NCBI GenBank assembly: GCA_001730015.1 | Contig: MDLA01000180.1 | Span: 1-34,056 of the forward strand | DNA from: Chromatiales bacterium (ex Bugula neritina AB1) | GTDB taxonomy: Bacteria > Pseudomonadota > Gammaproteobacteria > Granulosicoccales > Granulosicoccaceae | DNA length: 34,056 nt | Direction of reading: 5' to 3' | In this document: positions 1-8,485 of the stretch, in pieces | Numbering within the stretch: position 1 is the stretch's first letter | How the letters are laid out: each line of letters opens with the position of its first letter | Program-made: the position numbers and the translations under genes | Notes under the pieces: model-generated | Told to the model about the DNA's origin: nothing | Seen by the model: the letters and a program-made list of their open reading frames with translations, nothing else | Database searches by the model: none

Positions 1-114
1 CGAATTCGGCCGTATATATAGTAAATTCGGTAGTTTATTGTTTTGCAGTGACTTACTCAGATAATAGGCTGCAGTCAACCCCGATATACCAGCGCCGATG
101 ATAGCAATTTTCAC
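1..114 (-). CDS. FAD/NAD(P)-binding oxidoreductase (amine-oxidase type), N-terminal fragment
   Basis: This is the first 38 codons of a gene that runs off the left edge of the window. The start is taken as GTG at 114, because ATGs just upstream run straight into a stop. The protein begins with a beta strand and a GAGISG dinucleotide-binding motif followed by LTAAYYLSK, the usual N-terminus of flavin amine oxidases and phytoene-desaturase-like enzymes. It lies 31 bp behind the SDR gene in the same direction, so it is probably the third gene of a sigma-ChrR-linked operon, where such an FAD oxidoreductase is commonly found. Residues after about 25 do not look like the expected second strand. A better match (TEFTIYTAEF) appears in another frame, so there may be a frameshift or base error near the edge. 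The family call is fairly safe; the substrate is unknown. Confidence 0.6.
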   Translation of the reverse strand, partial: MKIAIIGAGISGLTAAYYLSKSLQNNKLPNLLYIRPNS

Positions 115-145
115 TGAACTATTTGCACCCGCTCATCATGATATT

Positions 146-973
146 CTAGCTCCCACCACTGCGCACAAGCCGCGGGCCTATTATTCGAAACCAGATTGAC
201 GGGAACATTGCGGCGAGCTTGAGCATCATCCATAGGCGCAACGGAAAATTCACCGTTCTCTTTCTCCTGGTGATTCCGGCTACAATGTGATTCGCCGCTT
301 CTTCTCCCTGCATAATAAATGGCATTGGAAAATCATTATTTTTAGTCATCGGGGTTTCTACAAAGCCCGGGTTCACTATAGTGACGTCGAAATTTTGATC
401 CACAAGATCAAGCCGCAGCGCATTAAGCAGATAGATCGCGGCGGCCTTTGAAGAACCATATGCTTCTGCCCTGGGCAATCCCACCACTGCAGATAAACTG
501 GCCACACCCACAATATGTGGGCGATCACTGCTGGTTTTCATCAACGGCAACGCGGCTTGTATTGCATTCACCAGCCCGAATACGTTGACATCGTATAACC
601 GACGGAACAACGCCGTCTGCAGTTGGGCGTTATCTATATACTCGCAACGCCCGGCACAATAGATTAATAAGTCCAGACCACCCAGCTCTGACGCTACCCG
701 ACTAACCACATCCGATATTTGCTGATCATCAGTTACATCACAACGCACAGGTATCAATCCAGCAGGCACTACAGTAGTTTGGTTAGCAGTATCTTTTTGC
801 GTAGCAGAGTCACTGGCAGAGAGCGCTCCGGCTTCCGCCGCCACCGACTCCAACGCCTGCAGATTCCGCCCGCTGATAACAACACGGTTGCCTCGTGAGG
901 CCAGCTTCAGGGCGAGCGCCCTGCCAATGCCGGAACCGGCACCTATCAAGCAGATGCGCTTTCGATAAATCAT
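146..973 (-). CDS. Short-chain dehydrogenase/reductase in the sigma-ChrR cluster
   Basis: This 275-residue classical SDR is predicted to be a cytoplasmic NAD(P)-dependent oxidoreductase. Visible motifs are the nucleotide-binding GAGSGIGRALA near residue 11, a CDVTDD acidic motif, and the catalytic Ser and YxxxK pair in SLSAVVGLPRAEAYGSSKAA. A low-complexity Ala/Ser/Thr-rich insertion lies between the second strand and CDVTDD (about residues 48-70), which is longer than usual. It lies 46 bp downstream of the NTF2-like gene and just upstream of the FAD oxidoreductase, all on the minus strand, so one transcript is likely. Membership of a ChrR-linked operon suggests a role in the response to singlet oxygen or lipid oxidation, but the substrate cannot be read from the sequence. 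Confidence 0.85.
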   Translation of the reverse strand: MIYRKRICLIGAGSGIGRALALKLASRGNRVVISGRNLQALESVAAEAGALSASDSATQKDTANQTTVVPAGLIPVRCDVTDDQQISDVVSRVASELGGLDLLIYCAGRCEYIDNAQLQTALFRRLYDVNVFGLVNAIQAALPLMKTSSDRPHIVGVASLSAVVGLPRAEAYGSSKAAAIYLLNALRLDLVDQNFDVTIVNPGFVETPMTKNNDFPMPFIMQGEEAANHIVAGITRRKRTVNFPLRLWMMLKLAAMFPSIWFRIIGPRLVRSGGS

Positions 974-1019
974 TTAAATGCGCCCTGCGAAAAGACTACA
1001 GCGATTTTTTTCCACAGTA

Positions 1020-1445
1020 TCACTTACCCAACCGATTCTTAAGAAACCTAACACACTGCCCAAGCACTGGAACGTTTTCATACAGAAGCGCGCCAACATC
1101 GAAATAATCTTCATGCAGCCAGATTCGATCATCAAACTGCACTAGCGTTGCCCCTCTGACTACAATTTCTCTTCCTCCTGCAAGCCGTTTATGACGCAGC
1201 TTCATATCCCATTTTATACTGGCGCGATTCTCTACGACAATTTCATCAAGGTAGACGAACCCGCAGCTGATGACGTTTTTATACATACGATCAACATACT
1301 GACCGAGTTCATCAAGGCCTTCCATTCTATGCAGCGGATCAACAAAAACTACCTCATTTGAATACACCGCAGCGAGCGCATCAGGGGTAAGGATTGTTGC
1401 ATCCCGGTATAAGCTCTTGAAATTTTCAACTGTGTCTGCAGCCAC
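1020..1445 (-). CDS. NTF2-like (SnoaL-fold) protein
   Basis: This small cytoplasmic protein of the NTF2/SnoaL cone fold has about 141 residues if it starts at GTG 1445. The recognisable domain begins at the helix FKSLYRDATILTPDALAAVY, continues with FVDPLHRMEG and ends in strands such as WDMKLRHKRLAGG and IWLHEDYFDVG. The open frame continues upstream to 1691, but those residues have no domain character and cross a predicted promoter, so the short start is preferred; AGGTGG precedes the GTG. NTF2-like proteins of this type regularly accompany an SDR and an amine oxidase next to rpoE-chrR, and the order here fits. It is likely the first gene of the minus-strand operon. Function is unknown; a ligand-binding or isomerase role is possible. 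Confidence 0.75.
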   Translation of the reverse strand: MAADTVENFKSLYRDATILTPDALAAVYSNEVVFVDPLHRMEGLDELGQYVDRMYKNVISCGFVYLDEIVVENRASIKWDMKLRHKRLAGGREIVVRGATLVQFDDRIWLHEDYFDVGALLYENVPVLGQCVRFLKNRLGK

Positions 1446-1587
1446 TCTGCCACCTGTTTTCCGCTCAGCAACGTGACCCGCACCGGCACTAACGCTACCG
1501 AGCAAGCCACCAATGAATTTCGGCGTTAACACTTTCCGCCCATTGCCGACCGTATAATGGCCAGGCGTTGAAGCGATGCCACTAACA

Positions 1588-1615
1588 ACTACGCACGAAG
1601 GTCGCTGTTGGTTCA
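1588..1615 (-). promoter_or_regulatory. Candidate ECF-sigma promoter for the NTF2-SDR-oxidoreductase operon
   Basis: On the minus strand TGAACC (1615-1610) is followed after exactly 16 bases by CGTAGT (1593-1588). The same pair with the same spacing is found on the plus strand ahead of the sigma gene. The box shapes and spacing agree with general ECF promoters (AAC-containing -35, CGT-containing -10). Transcription would begin near 1581, giving a leader of about 136 bases to the GTG at 1445. Confidence 0.5.
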
Positions 1616-1702
1616 CTACTTTCGCACATACAGCACGCATTGCCATCGACATTCCCCGGTTGCAACCAGACAGGCTGCATATCACCAGCATGCCAATTCA
1701 CG

Positions 1703-1730
1703 TGAACCGCCGCCGCTTAGTGAGCGTATT
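1703..1730 (+). promoter_or_regulatory. Candidate autoregulated ECF-sigma promoter for the sigma-chrR operon
   Basis: TGAACC (1703-1708), a 16-base spacer and CGTATT (1725-1730) form an ECF-like promoter that matches the opposite-strand copy in 11 of 12 box positions. Autoregulation of rpoE-chrR by the sigma factor itself is established in related bacteria. Transcription would start about 1737, at the first in-frame ATG of the sigma gene, implying either a leaderless message or use of a later start. Confidence 0.5.
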
Positions 1731-1736
1731 GTCCGT

Positions 1737-2444
1737 ATGGTATATTCGCGAACCGCGGCAAAACATTTACCAACCCTAATCCTCACTCATGCTAAATTCG
1801 CGAGTACCACTTCTGTTCGTGCCCCGATCTTGAACGACATCAATCACCAGACGGTCAAGGCCTTAAACCCGGACCAGCAGCTGTCAGCAGATGACGATTG
1901 GACCGACGTTCTGACTCGTGTCGCCGAACACAGAGACAAACAGGCGTTTACTCGTTTATTCACACACTTCGGGCCGAAGGTGAAAGCCTACGGTATGGCA
2001 CTGAACAGCGCCTATACTTCAAGCGAAATGGCTGACGAGCTAGTGCAGGAAGTTATGATTAAGGTGTGGGAGAAGGCACGCTCTTTTAACGCTGGCAAGG
2101 CGAGCGCCGGCACCTGGATTTTTGCCATTGCACGCAACTGCCGAATTGATTATCTGCGGAAAATGAAACGCATAGACAGCCCCCTGAACGCCGACGACCT
2201 ATGGCCGCTACAGGAACAACCCGACCCGGCAACCACCTTGAATCAAACCCGCAACGAGCAGGCTATTCAATTTGCTGTCAACGATCTGCCACAGGAGCAG
2301 GCCATGGTACTGCGGGAAATTTATGTGGAAGGTAAAACCTATGCAGAAGTCGCCACCCAGAACGCCCTGCCGGTAAGCACAGTAAAATCGAGAGTAAGAC
2401 TGGCGATTGAGAAATTACGAACCGGGCTGCAATACCGTGGATAG
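1737..2444 (+). CDS. rpoE: ECF RNA polymerase sigma factor, RpoE/ChrR-type (singlet oxygen response)
   Basis: This ECF sigma factor directs RNA polymerase to stress promoters and is held inactive by the ChrR protein encoded next to it. Region 2 is clear (AFTRLFTHFGPKVKAY, then ELVQEVMIKVWEKA and GTWIFAIARNCRIDYLRK), as is region 4 (LPQEQAMVLREIYVEG, then STVKSRVRLAIEKLR). The LFTHF...TWIFTIARN-like signature is that of the group paired with ChrR. The start is uncertain. ATG 1737 coincides with the predicted transcription start and gives 235 residues. TTG 1830 gives 204 residues, close to the family's usual length. Neither has a good ribosome-binding site. The gene ends 49 bp before the chrR start, so the two are co-transcribed. 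Confidence 0.92.
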   Translation: MVYSRTAAKHLPTLILTHAKFASTTSVRAPILNDINHQTVKALNPDQQLSADDDWTDVLTRVAEHRDKQAFTRLFTHFGPKVKAYGMALNSAYTSSEMADELVQEVMIKVWEKARSFNAGKASAGTWIFAIARNCRIDYLRKMKRIDSPLNADDLWPLQEQPDPATTLNQTRNEQAIQFAVNDLPQEQAMVLREIYVEGKTYAEVATQNALPVSTVKSRVRLAIEKLRTGLQYRG

Positions 2445-2493
2445 AACAGATGATCGACAGCCGCACAGAGGCGCAACCGTTGATAATGGCCGC

Positions 2494-3231
2494 ATGATAC
2501 ATTTTCATCCTGATACACAAACTCTGATCGAGTACACCGCCGGATCCCTGCCTGAATCACAGGCACTTTGCATTGCTACACATCTGGAATTCTGCGTCAG
2601 CTGCAAAGATGAATGCCATTCTATGTTAAAGATCGGCTCCCATTTATTTGCCGCAAGCGAAGAACCTCATCTAGTTGATCTGGTAACTGAACGATCGGCA
2701 ACCCGACAGCAGGCGATTGACCAGCGGGTTATAGACAACGTATTACTGCACATTGATAACCCGCCAGCTCCGCATTCTGCGCACACTGCAGACGGAGCAG
2801 ATCTACCACCAACAACAGACCACGCTCTTTTTCCTACCGGGTTTCCACAATCGATCCGTAAGTTAATGCCTGACGGGGTACCCGGCCTGAAATGGAAAAA
2901 CCTCGGGCCTCGAATCCGTGTGGCTAAACTCCTGCGGCTTGAAGCCTCTCGCGAAATCGCCCTGCATCAATTACTAGCTGGCGGTGTGGTTTCCAACCAC
3001 GATCACAGCGGACGCGAGATTACTGTCGTGCTTTCGGGTAGTTTCTCAGATCACTATGGTCAGTATCACCCCGGGGATTTTCTCGTCAAAGAGCCGGGAC
3101 AAACGCATTGCCCGACTGCCAGCGAGGACCGCCCGTGCGTGTGCTTGTCGGTGTGCGACGCTCCGGTAAAGTTCACCGGATTTTTCACCCGGCTACTGAA
3201 CCCGCTGGTGGCGCTGCAACACCGCCTCTGA
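2494..3231 (+). CDS. chrR: ChrR-type zinc anti-sigma factor with C-terminal cupin
   Basis: ChrR binds and inhibits its partner sigma factor and releases it under singlet oxygen stress. From ATG 2494 the protein has 245 residues. The N-terminal anti-sigma domain shows the zinc ligands H5, H30, C34 and C37 (HLEFCVSC), one residue offset from H6/H31/C35/C38 of Rhodobacter sphaeroides ChrR, which supports this start over the longer open frame. After a linker (about residues 80-125) comes a cupin domain with H169, H171, E175 and H205. The 2-4-30 spacing of these ligands is the same as in the known metal site. The C-terminal domain is needed for the singlet-oxygen response in Rhodobacter. All ligands of both sites are present, so the switch should be functional. 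Confidence 0.93.
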   Translation: MIHFHPDTQTLIEYTAGSLPESQALCIATHLEFCVSCKDECHSMLKIGSHLFAASEEPHLVDLVTERSATRQQAIDQRVIDNVLLHIDNPPAPHSAHTADGADLPPTTDHALFPTGFPQSIRKLMPDGVPGLKWKNLGPRIRVAKLLRLEASREIALHQLLAGGVVSNHDHSGREITVVLSGSFSDHYGQYHPGDFLVKEPGQTHCPTASEDRPCVCLSVCDAPVKFTGFFTRLLNPLVALQHRL

Positions 3232-3369
3232 AACACTGACTCCTCCCGGTACATACAGGATTTTTACAGCCGGGTTTTGCCCCAAACAGCACGCTACCGG
3301 AACTGCATAATCAACCGTGGCTATGCTAAATTTCATTACTTTGTAATGCAGCACAGGCGAGAGTGAACA

Positions 3370-5928
3370 ATGCAGACACATGCCCGGGCAGTGGTCATCG
3401 GTGGTGGAGTAGTTGGGTGTTCGGTGTTATTTCACCTGGCACGGGCCGGCTGGACTGATGTTCTGCTGATTGAGCGCTCGGAACTTACGTCCGGATCATC
3501 GTGGCATGCGGCCGGTGGTTTCCACACATTAAACGGCGATCCCAACGTCGCAAAACTGCAAGCCTATACCGTCTCGCTGTACGAAGAACTGGAACAGATT
3601 TCCGGACAATCCTGCGGCCTGCATCTGACCGGTGGCGTAATGATGGCGGATACCGACGAACGCATGGACTTCCTGCGTTACGTGCATGCGACCGGCCGCG
3701 CTCTGGGCATGGAAACCGAGATTATCACCCCGACTGAAGCCAAGGCGATGTTTCCATTAATGGATGAGTCAAATTTTGTCGGCGCACTGTGGGATCCGGT
3801 GGAAGGCCATCTGGACCCTTCGGGCACCACGCATGCCTACGCCAAAGCCGCGCAGAAGCTAGGTGCGAGCATTGAGCTACGCAATCGGGTAACCGACATC
3901 AGCCAGACTGCAGACGGCACCTGGAGCGTGCACACGGAAAAAGGCACAGTGCAAAGCGAGCACGTTATTAACGCCGGTGGGCTATGGGCACGTGAAATAG
4001 GCCGAATGGTCGGACTGGAACTGCCCGTGCTGGCGATGGAACATATGTATCTGCTGACCGATGCCATGCCCGACGTTGAAGCGTTCAATCAGGACACCGG
4101 CCGGGAGCTGGTTGGCGTAATCGATTTCAAAGGTGAAATCTACACTCGCCAGGAACGCAACGGCCTGCTGCTTGGCACCTACGAAAAAGCCTGCAAACCC
4201 TGGTCACCGCGAGAGACTTCATGGGATTTCGGCCACGAGCTTTTGCAACCGGATCTGGACCGGATATCGCCATCACTGGAGATCGGCTTCAAGCACTTTC
4301 CAGCGTTCGAGCAAGCGGGTATCAAGCAGACGATCAACGGGCCGTTTACATTTGCACCTGACGGGAACCCGCTGGTCGGACCCGTTCAAGGGCTGACCAA
4401 CTTCTGGTCTGCCTGCGCGGTTATGGCTGGCTTCAGTCAGGGCGGCGGGGTCGGTCTGACACTGGCCAACTGGATGGTAGACGGTGATCCGGGCTCAGAC
4501 ATCTTTGCTATGGATGTAGCACGTTACGGCGACTTCACCAGTCTGCGCTACACCAACGCCAAGGTTCGTGAAAACTACTCTCGCCGTTTTTCTATACGAT
4601 TCCCCAATGAAGAATTACCGGCCGCACGCCCGCAACAAACCACACCGCTCTATGACATCATGGTGCGTGATAACAATGCCGTGATGGGTGATACCTGGGG
4701 CTTGGAAACACCATTATGGTTTGCACCGGAAGGCACACCGGCCCGCGATGAATTGTCGTTCCACCGCTCTAATGATTTTGACTCTGTTGCCAGTGAGGTA
4801 AACGGTGTACGGCAATCTGTCGGGGTTACCGAGATTGCCAACTTTGCAAAGTATCGCATTAGTGGCGAAGGGGCTGAAGTTTGGCTCAGCCACCTGATGA
4901 CAAACACCATGCCTAAAACCGGCCGCCTGGTCCTCACCCCGATGCTTAATCACAATGGAAAACTGATCGGTGATTTCACCATCGCTAAAGCACAAAATAA
5001 TCTGTTCTATCTCTGGGGCTCGTCTGCTGCACAAATCTACCACATGCGCTGGTTTGAACAGCACTTACCGGACGATAATCAGGTTGCGATCCACCGCTAC
5101 GGACAGACGCTGGTCGGCTTATCGATCGCCGGGCCGAACTCACGCAAATTGCTCGCAGAGCTGTGTGATATCAATGTCGAGAATTCACACTTCCCTTTCA
5201 TGCAGCATAGAAGCATGGATATAGGAGGCTGCCCCTGCCTGGTGAATAGAATCAGTTACACCGGTGATCTCGGTTACGAAATCTGGATGGAGCCTTGCTA
5301 CGAACGACAGGTCTATCTAGCGATAAAAACTGTCGGGGCACAATACAATATAATCGACTTCGGTATGCGTGCGCTGCTCTCTATGCGGCTGGAGAAAAAC
5401 TTCCCGACCTGGTTTGCCGAATTACGCCCAATCTATGGTCCGTTTGAAGGATCGATGGAACGCTTCATAAAGCTTGAGAAAAATCATTTCATCGGCCGTG
5501 ATGCCGCAGTGCAGGAGTATGCCAGCGGTCCGAAACTTACCCGCGTGGCTTTTTCCATTACCACCGCCAGAACCGATGTCATGGGAGATGAACCTGTTTG
5601 GGCGCGTATACCTGAATCAATGGGAGATATTACAGGCCAGCTCAGCATCGAAAAGCCACACGGCTTCGGCGCACCCCGGTTTGATAAAAGGGGAACAGAA
5701 ATCACCACACCTACTCCACAGATTGACGGCGACTGGCGGGTCGTGGGCTGGGTTACATCCGGCGGCTACGGGCACTCGGTACAATTATCACTAGCGCAAG
5801 CCTATATACCAACCGGGCTTGTTAGTGAAGATATCCCGTTCGAAATAGAAATACTCGGCGTGCGATGCCCGGCAAAAATTGAGCTGCAGCCACCCTTTGA
5901 TCCAGAGGGGCTGAAAATGAGATCGTGA
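3370..5928 (+). CDS. Dimethylglycine/sarcosine dehydrogenase-like four-domain flavoprotein
   Basis: This 852-residue flavoenzyme is predicted to demethylate a small N-methylated amine such as dimethylglycine or sarcosine and pass the one-carbon unit to tetrahydrofolate. It has a DAO-type FAD domain (GGGVVGCSV at 11-19; SSWHAAGG at 43-50, where H46 corresponds to the covalent flavin-linking His of this family). An FAO-type cap follows near residues 370-430, then a GcvT folate-binding domain (about 430-730) and a GcvT C-terminal barrel. Length and order match DMGDH/SARDH proteins of glycine betaine breakdown. No other betaine genes are adjacent, so the exact substrate is unproven. It is transcribed alone, 138 bp after chrR, and ends at a terminator shared with the convergent xsc. 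Confidence 0.9.
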   Translation: MQTHARAVVIGGGVVGCSVLFHLARAGWTDVLLIERSELTSGSSWHAAGGFHTLNGDPNVAKLQAYTVSLYEELEQISGQSCGLHLTGGVMMADTDERMDFLRYVHATGRALGMETEIITPTEAKAMFPLMDESNFVGALWDPVEGHLDPSGTTHAYAKAAQKLGASIELRNRVTDISQTADGTWSVHTEKGTVQSEHVINAGGLWAREIGRMVGLELPVLAMEHMYLLTDAMPDVEAFNQDTGRELVGVIDFKGEIYTRQERNGLLLGTYEKACKPWSPRETSWDFGHELLQPDLDRISPSLEIGFKHFPAFEQAGIKQTINGPFTFAPDGNPLVGPVQGLTNFWSACAVMAGFSQGGGVGLTLANWMVDGDPGSDIFAMDVARYGDFTSLRYTNAKVRENYSRRFSIRFPNEELPAARPQQTTPLYDIMVRDNNAVMGDTWGLETPLWFAPEGTPARDELSFHRSNDFDSVASEVNGVRQSVGVTEIANFAKYRISGEGAEVWLSHLMTNTMPKTGRLVLTPMLNHNGKLIGDFTIAKAQNNLFYLWGSSAAQIYHMRWFEQHLPDDNQVAIHRYGQTLVGLSIAGPNSRKLLAELCDINVENSHFPFMQHRSMDIGGCPCLVNRISYTGDLGYEIWMEPCYERQVYLAIKTVGAQYNIIDFGMRALLSMRLEKNFPTWFAELRPIYGPFEGSMERFIKLEKNHFIGRDAAVQEYASGPKLTRVAFSITTARTDVMGDEPVWARIPESMGDITGQLSIEKPHGFGAPRFDKRGTEITTPTPQIDGDWRVVGWVTSGGYGHSVQLSLAQAYIPTGLVSEDIPFEIEILGVRCPAKIELQPPFDPEGLKMRS

Positions 5929-6006
5929 GGTTACGACATATTTTACCGGGCTCTCTCATTGCAGATCCGGTAATCTATACGATCTGCACTATTTTCGGCA
6001 ATCAAA

Positions 6007-6032
6007 AAAAACCCCGCAAAAACGGGGTTTTT
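6007..6032. terminator. Bidirectional Rho-independent terminator
   Basis: A 10-bp stem (AAAAACCCCG at 6007-6016 with CGGGGTTTTT at 6023-6032) closes a 6-base loop. An A run to the left and T run to the right let it work on both strands. It lies between the convergent dehydrogenase and xsc genes and would end both transcripts. Confidence 0.9.
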
Positions 6033-6059
6033 ATATCTACCTGTTAATCACACCGCTGC

Positions 6060-7838
6060 CTAGCTTATTCCAGCTTGCGGACGCATATCAGCGGGATCTA
6101 TTCCAGCAACCGGGACCGGCTTTTTCATTGCATCGCGTCGGAAGGGCTCGCCCAGCTCTTGATTCAGGATAACCTCTATAAATGTTGTTACACCATCTGC
6201 CTGAGCTTTGCACGCTGCACTTAGCGTATCGGTTAGTTCATCCATAGTGCGGACGGTTACACCTTTCAGGCCGCAACCTTCAGCAACCTTTGCATAGCTT
6301 AAGCCTGCGTCTAGCTCGGTGCCGACGAAGTTGTTGTCATACCATAGTGTGGTGTTGCGCTTCTCCGCTCCCCATTGATAATTGCGGAAAATAACCATGG
6401 TAATTGCCGGCCATTCATCACGGCCAACGGACGACATTTCGTTCATGGAAATACCGAATGCACCATCACCGGCAAAACCGACTACCGGTGTATCGGGGCA
6501 ACCGATTTTCGCGCCGACAATAGACGGAAAACCATAACCACAAGGACCGAATAAACCCGGTGCCAGATACTTGCGACCTTTTTCGAATGTCGGGTAGGCG
6601 TTACCTATGGCGCAATTGTTACCGATATCGCTGGAAATAATTGCCTCATCCGGCAGCCCCATCTGAATAGCACGCCAAGCCATTCTAGGCGACATGCGAT
6701 CCGGATCACGGCTGCGACTGTCTGCGTTCCAGCTGGTGCCCGGATCATCGTCTTCATGATCCATACTGGAAAGCACTTGCAACCAGCCGGACTTTGTTGT
6801 TCGAATCAGTTCTGCTCTGCTGTCGCGATCTGCATCACCTGCTGTTGCAGAGAGCTGTGACAGCAGCGATTGGGCAACCATCTTCGCATCACCGCATATA
6901 CCTACGGTTACTTTTTTGGTCAGACCAATGCGATCAGCATTCAGATCCACCTGAATTATCTGCGCATCTTGCGGCCAGTAGTCTATGCCATAACCGGGCA
7001 ACGTAGAAAACGGATTCAGACGTGTGCCCAAGGCCAGAACAACATCGGCTTTCGATATCAGTTCCATTGCTGCCTTGCTGCCGTTATAGCCCAACGGGCC
7101 GGCTGCCATCGGGTGCGAGCCCGGGAAGCTGTCGTTGTGCTGGTATCCGCAGCAAACCGGCGCGGTCAACCGCTCTGCCAGAGCGGCGCAGTCATTGATG
7201 GCATCACCGATGACCACTCCGGCACCGGATAAAATGACCGGGAATTTAGCATTGGACAGCAGTTCGGCAGCTTTAGCGATGGCATTGCTGCCACCGGCCG
7301 GTCGTTCGAGCTCGACAACCTGGGGCAGTTCGATATCGATCACCTGAGTCCAGAAATCACGCGGTACGTTGATCTGTGCCGGCGCGCATCCGCGCCATGC
7401 TTTGAGTATCACCCGGTTAAGTACTTCGGCGATTCTGGTTGGATCACGTACTTCTTCCTGATAACACACCATTTCAGAGAACATAGCCATTTGCTCTACT
7501 TCCTGAAACCCGCCCTGTCCGATTGTTTTGTTTGCAGCCTGCGGGGTAACCAGCAGCATCGGTGTATGGTTCCAGTACGCTGTTTTTATTGCGGTAACAA
7601 AGCCTGTTACCCCAGGTCCGTTCTGTGCGATTGCCATTCCCATTTTGCCGGTTGAGCGTGTGTAACCATCACAGATCAAACCACCGTTTGTTTCATGTGC
7701 CACATCCCAGAACGTGATCCCTGCTTTTGGGAACAGATCGGAAATAGGCATAAACGCTGAGCCGATAATTCCAAAAGCCTGTTCAATTCCGTGCCGTTGC
7801 AGTACTTTTACAAAGGCCTCTTCGGTGCTCATTTTCAT
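6060..7838 (-). CDS. xsc: Sulfoacetaldehyde acetyltransferase
   Basis: Xsc is a thiamine-diphosphate enzyme that converts sulfoacetaldehyde and phosphate into acetyl phosphate and sulfite, the desulfonation step of taurine, isethionate and related sulfonates. The N-terminus (MKMSTEEAFVKVLQRHGIEQ, then FGIIGSAFMPISDLFPKAGI) is the conserved Xsc start, so ATG 7838 is chosen over the 20-residue upstream extension. The N-terminal pyrimidine-binding domain, central domain (about 190-330) and C-terminal diphosphate domain with GDGAFG and NYQWGAEKRN follow in order. At 592 residues it has the usual length. No pta, taurine transporter or transaminase is next to it, so acetyl phosphate and sulfite handling must be encoded elsewhere. 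It is transcribed alone, divergent from the BMP transporter operon. Confidence 0.95.
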   Translation of the reverse strand: MKMSTEEAFVKVLQRHGIEQAFGIIGSAFMPISDLFPKAGITFWDVAHETNGGLICDGYTRSTGKMGMAIAQNGPGVTGFVTAIKTAYWNHTPMLLVTPQAANKTIGQGGFQEVEQMAMFSEMVCYQEEVRDPTRIAEVLNRVILKAWRGCAPAQINVPRDFWTQVIDIELPQVVELERPAGGSNAIAKAAELLSNAKFPVILSGAGVVIGDAINDCAALAERLTAPVCCGYQHNDSFPGSHPMAAGPLGYNGSKAAMELISKADVVLALGTRLNPFSTLPGYGIDYWPQDAQIIQVDLNADRIGLTKKVTVGICGDAKMVAQSLLSQLSATAGDADRDSRAELIRTTKSGWLQVLSSMDHEDDDPGTSWNADSRSRDPDRMSPRMAWRAIQMGLPDEAIISSDIGNNCAIGNAYPTFEKGRKYLAPGLFGPCGYGFPSIVGAKIGCPDTPVVGFAGDGAFGISMNEMSSVGRDEWPAITMVIFRNYQWGAEKRNTTLWYDNNFVGTELDAGLSYAKVAEGCGLKGVTVRTMDELTDTLSAACKAQADGVTTFIEVILNQELGEPFRRDAMKKPVPVAGIDPADMRPQAGIS

Positions 7839-8485
7839 TGATGTTGATCCAAGGTTGATTTTGGCGGGTATGGTCAGTTTTACGGTGCGCGACTTCAAGT
7901 GCCAGATTAACTGCGCGATAATGCCAGTCTTGAATTTCCGCCGACTCGCCTTGAGGTATGAACCTATCCGGAAGAGAAACTTTCAGCCAGCGCGGAAAAT
8001 CCTTTGCGCTCCGGGGCATTCGAACTATTGGCTTTTCAGCGCAAGTCTAAAACACGACCAAATCGGGGTTCTTTGATTATTGCAGCAAATCCCACCAGTA
8101 TGGACGCTCCACTACATAATTCAAGCATAAGATGAAAATTTCAGTTTATGTCGCAGCCAGTCAGGAGATGCGATGCCAATTTTTGTATAATCGCCTTAAG
8201 ACTAATGCTGTACTCGTTAGAGGTAATTATGCTCGAGCTGCCAGGCACAGCGTTGATGCCTGTAGCTAGCGGGTCAACCTGTCGTAGCTAACAACATTAA
8301 AATGGCAATTAAATTTAATCTTTGATGCTTACACAGCATATTCTCTCTGTCGCAAATTGCAGTATGCAGTAGTCACGAAAAATTAAGATGCACTGTGGAA
8401 AAAATCTCTACGCGATAAGCTTGCCAGATCATAAAAAAGCCAGCCTGGTTTCCTACAACATGCCTGCCAGACAGACGCTCCGCCT
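7839..8485. other. Divergent intergenic region between xsc and the BMP transporter
   Basis: This stretch of about 650 bp has no convincing coding frame on either strand. It should hold the xsc promoter on the minus strand and the transporter promoter on the plus strand. The rightmost 290 bp look like a leader with potential hairpins, given as a separate entry. No operator for a known sulfonate regulator could be recognised by eye. Confidence 0.6.
8186..8290 (+). promoter_or_regulatory. Promoter -10 box and structured 5' leader of the BMP transporter operon
   Basis: TATAAT at 8186-8191, preceded by TG, is a good sigma-70 -10 box; no clear -35 is seen. From the implied start near 8198 the leader would be about 290 bases long. 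It opens with a weak CTAA/TTAG hairpin. Next come a perfect 6-bp stem CAGGCA/TGCCTG (8242-8247 with 8257-8262, 9-base loop) and immediately a TAGCTA/TAGCTA stem (8263-8268 with 8285-8290). The stacked arrangement just after the start resembles a regulatory RNA, but I could not match it to a known riboswitch class. Confidence 0.35.

Noticed and set aside
1446..1691. N-terminal extension of the NTF2-like protein up to 1691
   Set aside because: The added residues show no domain, overlap the predicted promoters of both arms, and the family domain starts close to GTG 1445.
8198..8300. Known riboswitch (guanidine, purine, cobalamin, glycine, c-di-GMP) in the BMP leader
   Set aside because: The conserved cores I can recall do not match. 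It is kept only as an unclassified structured leader.
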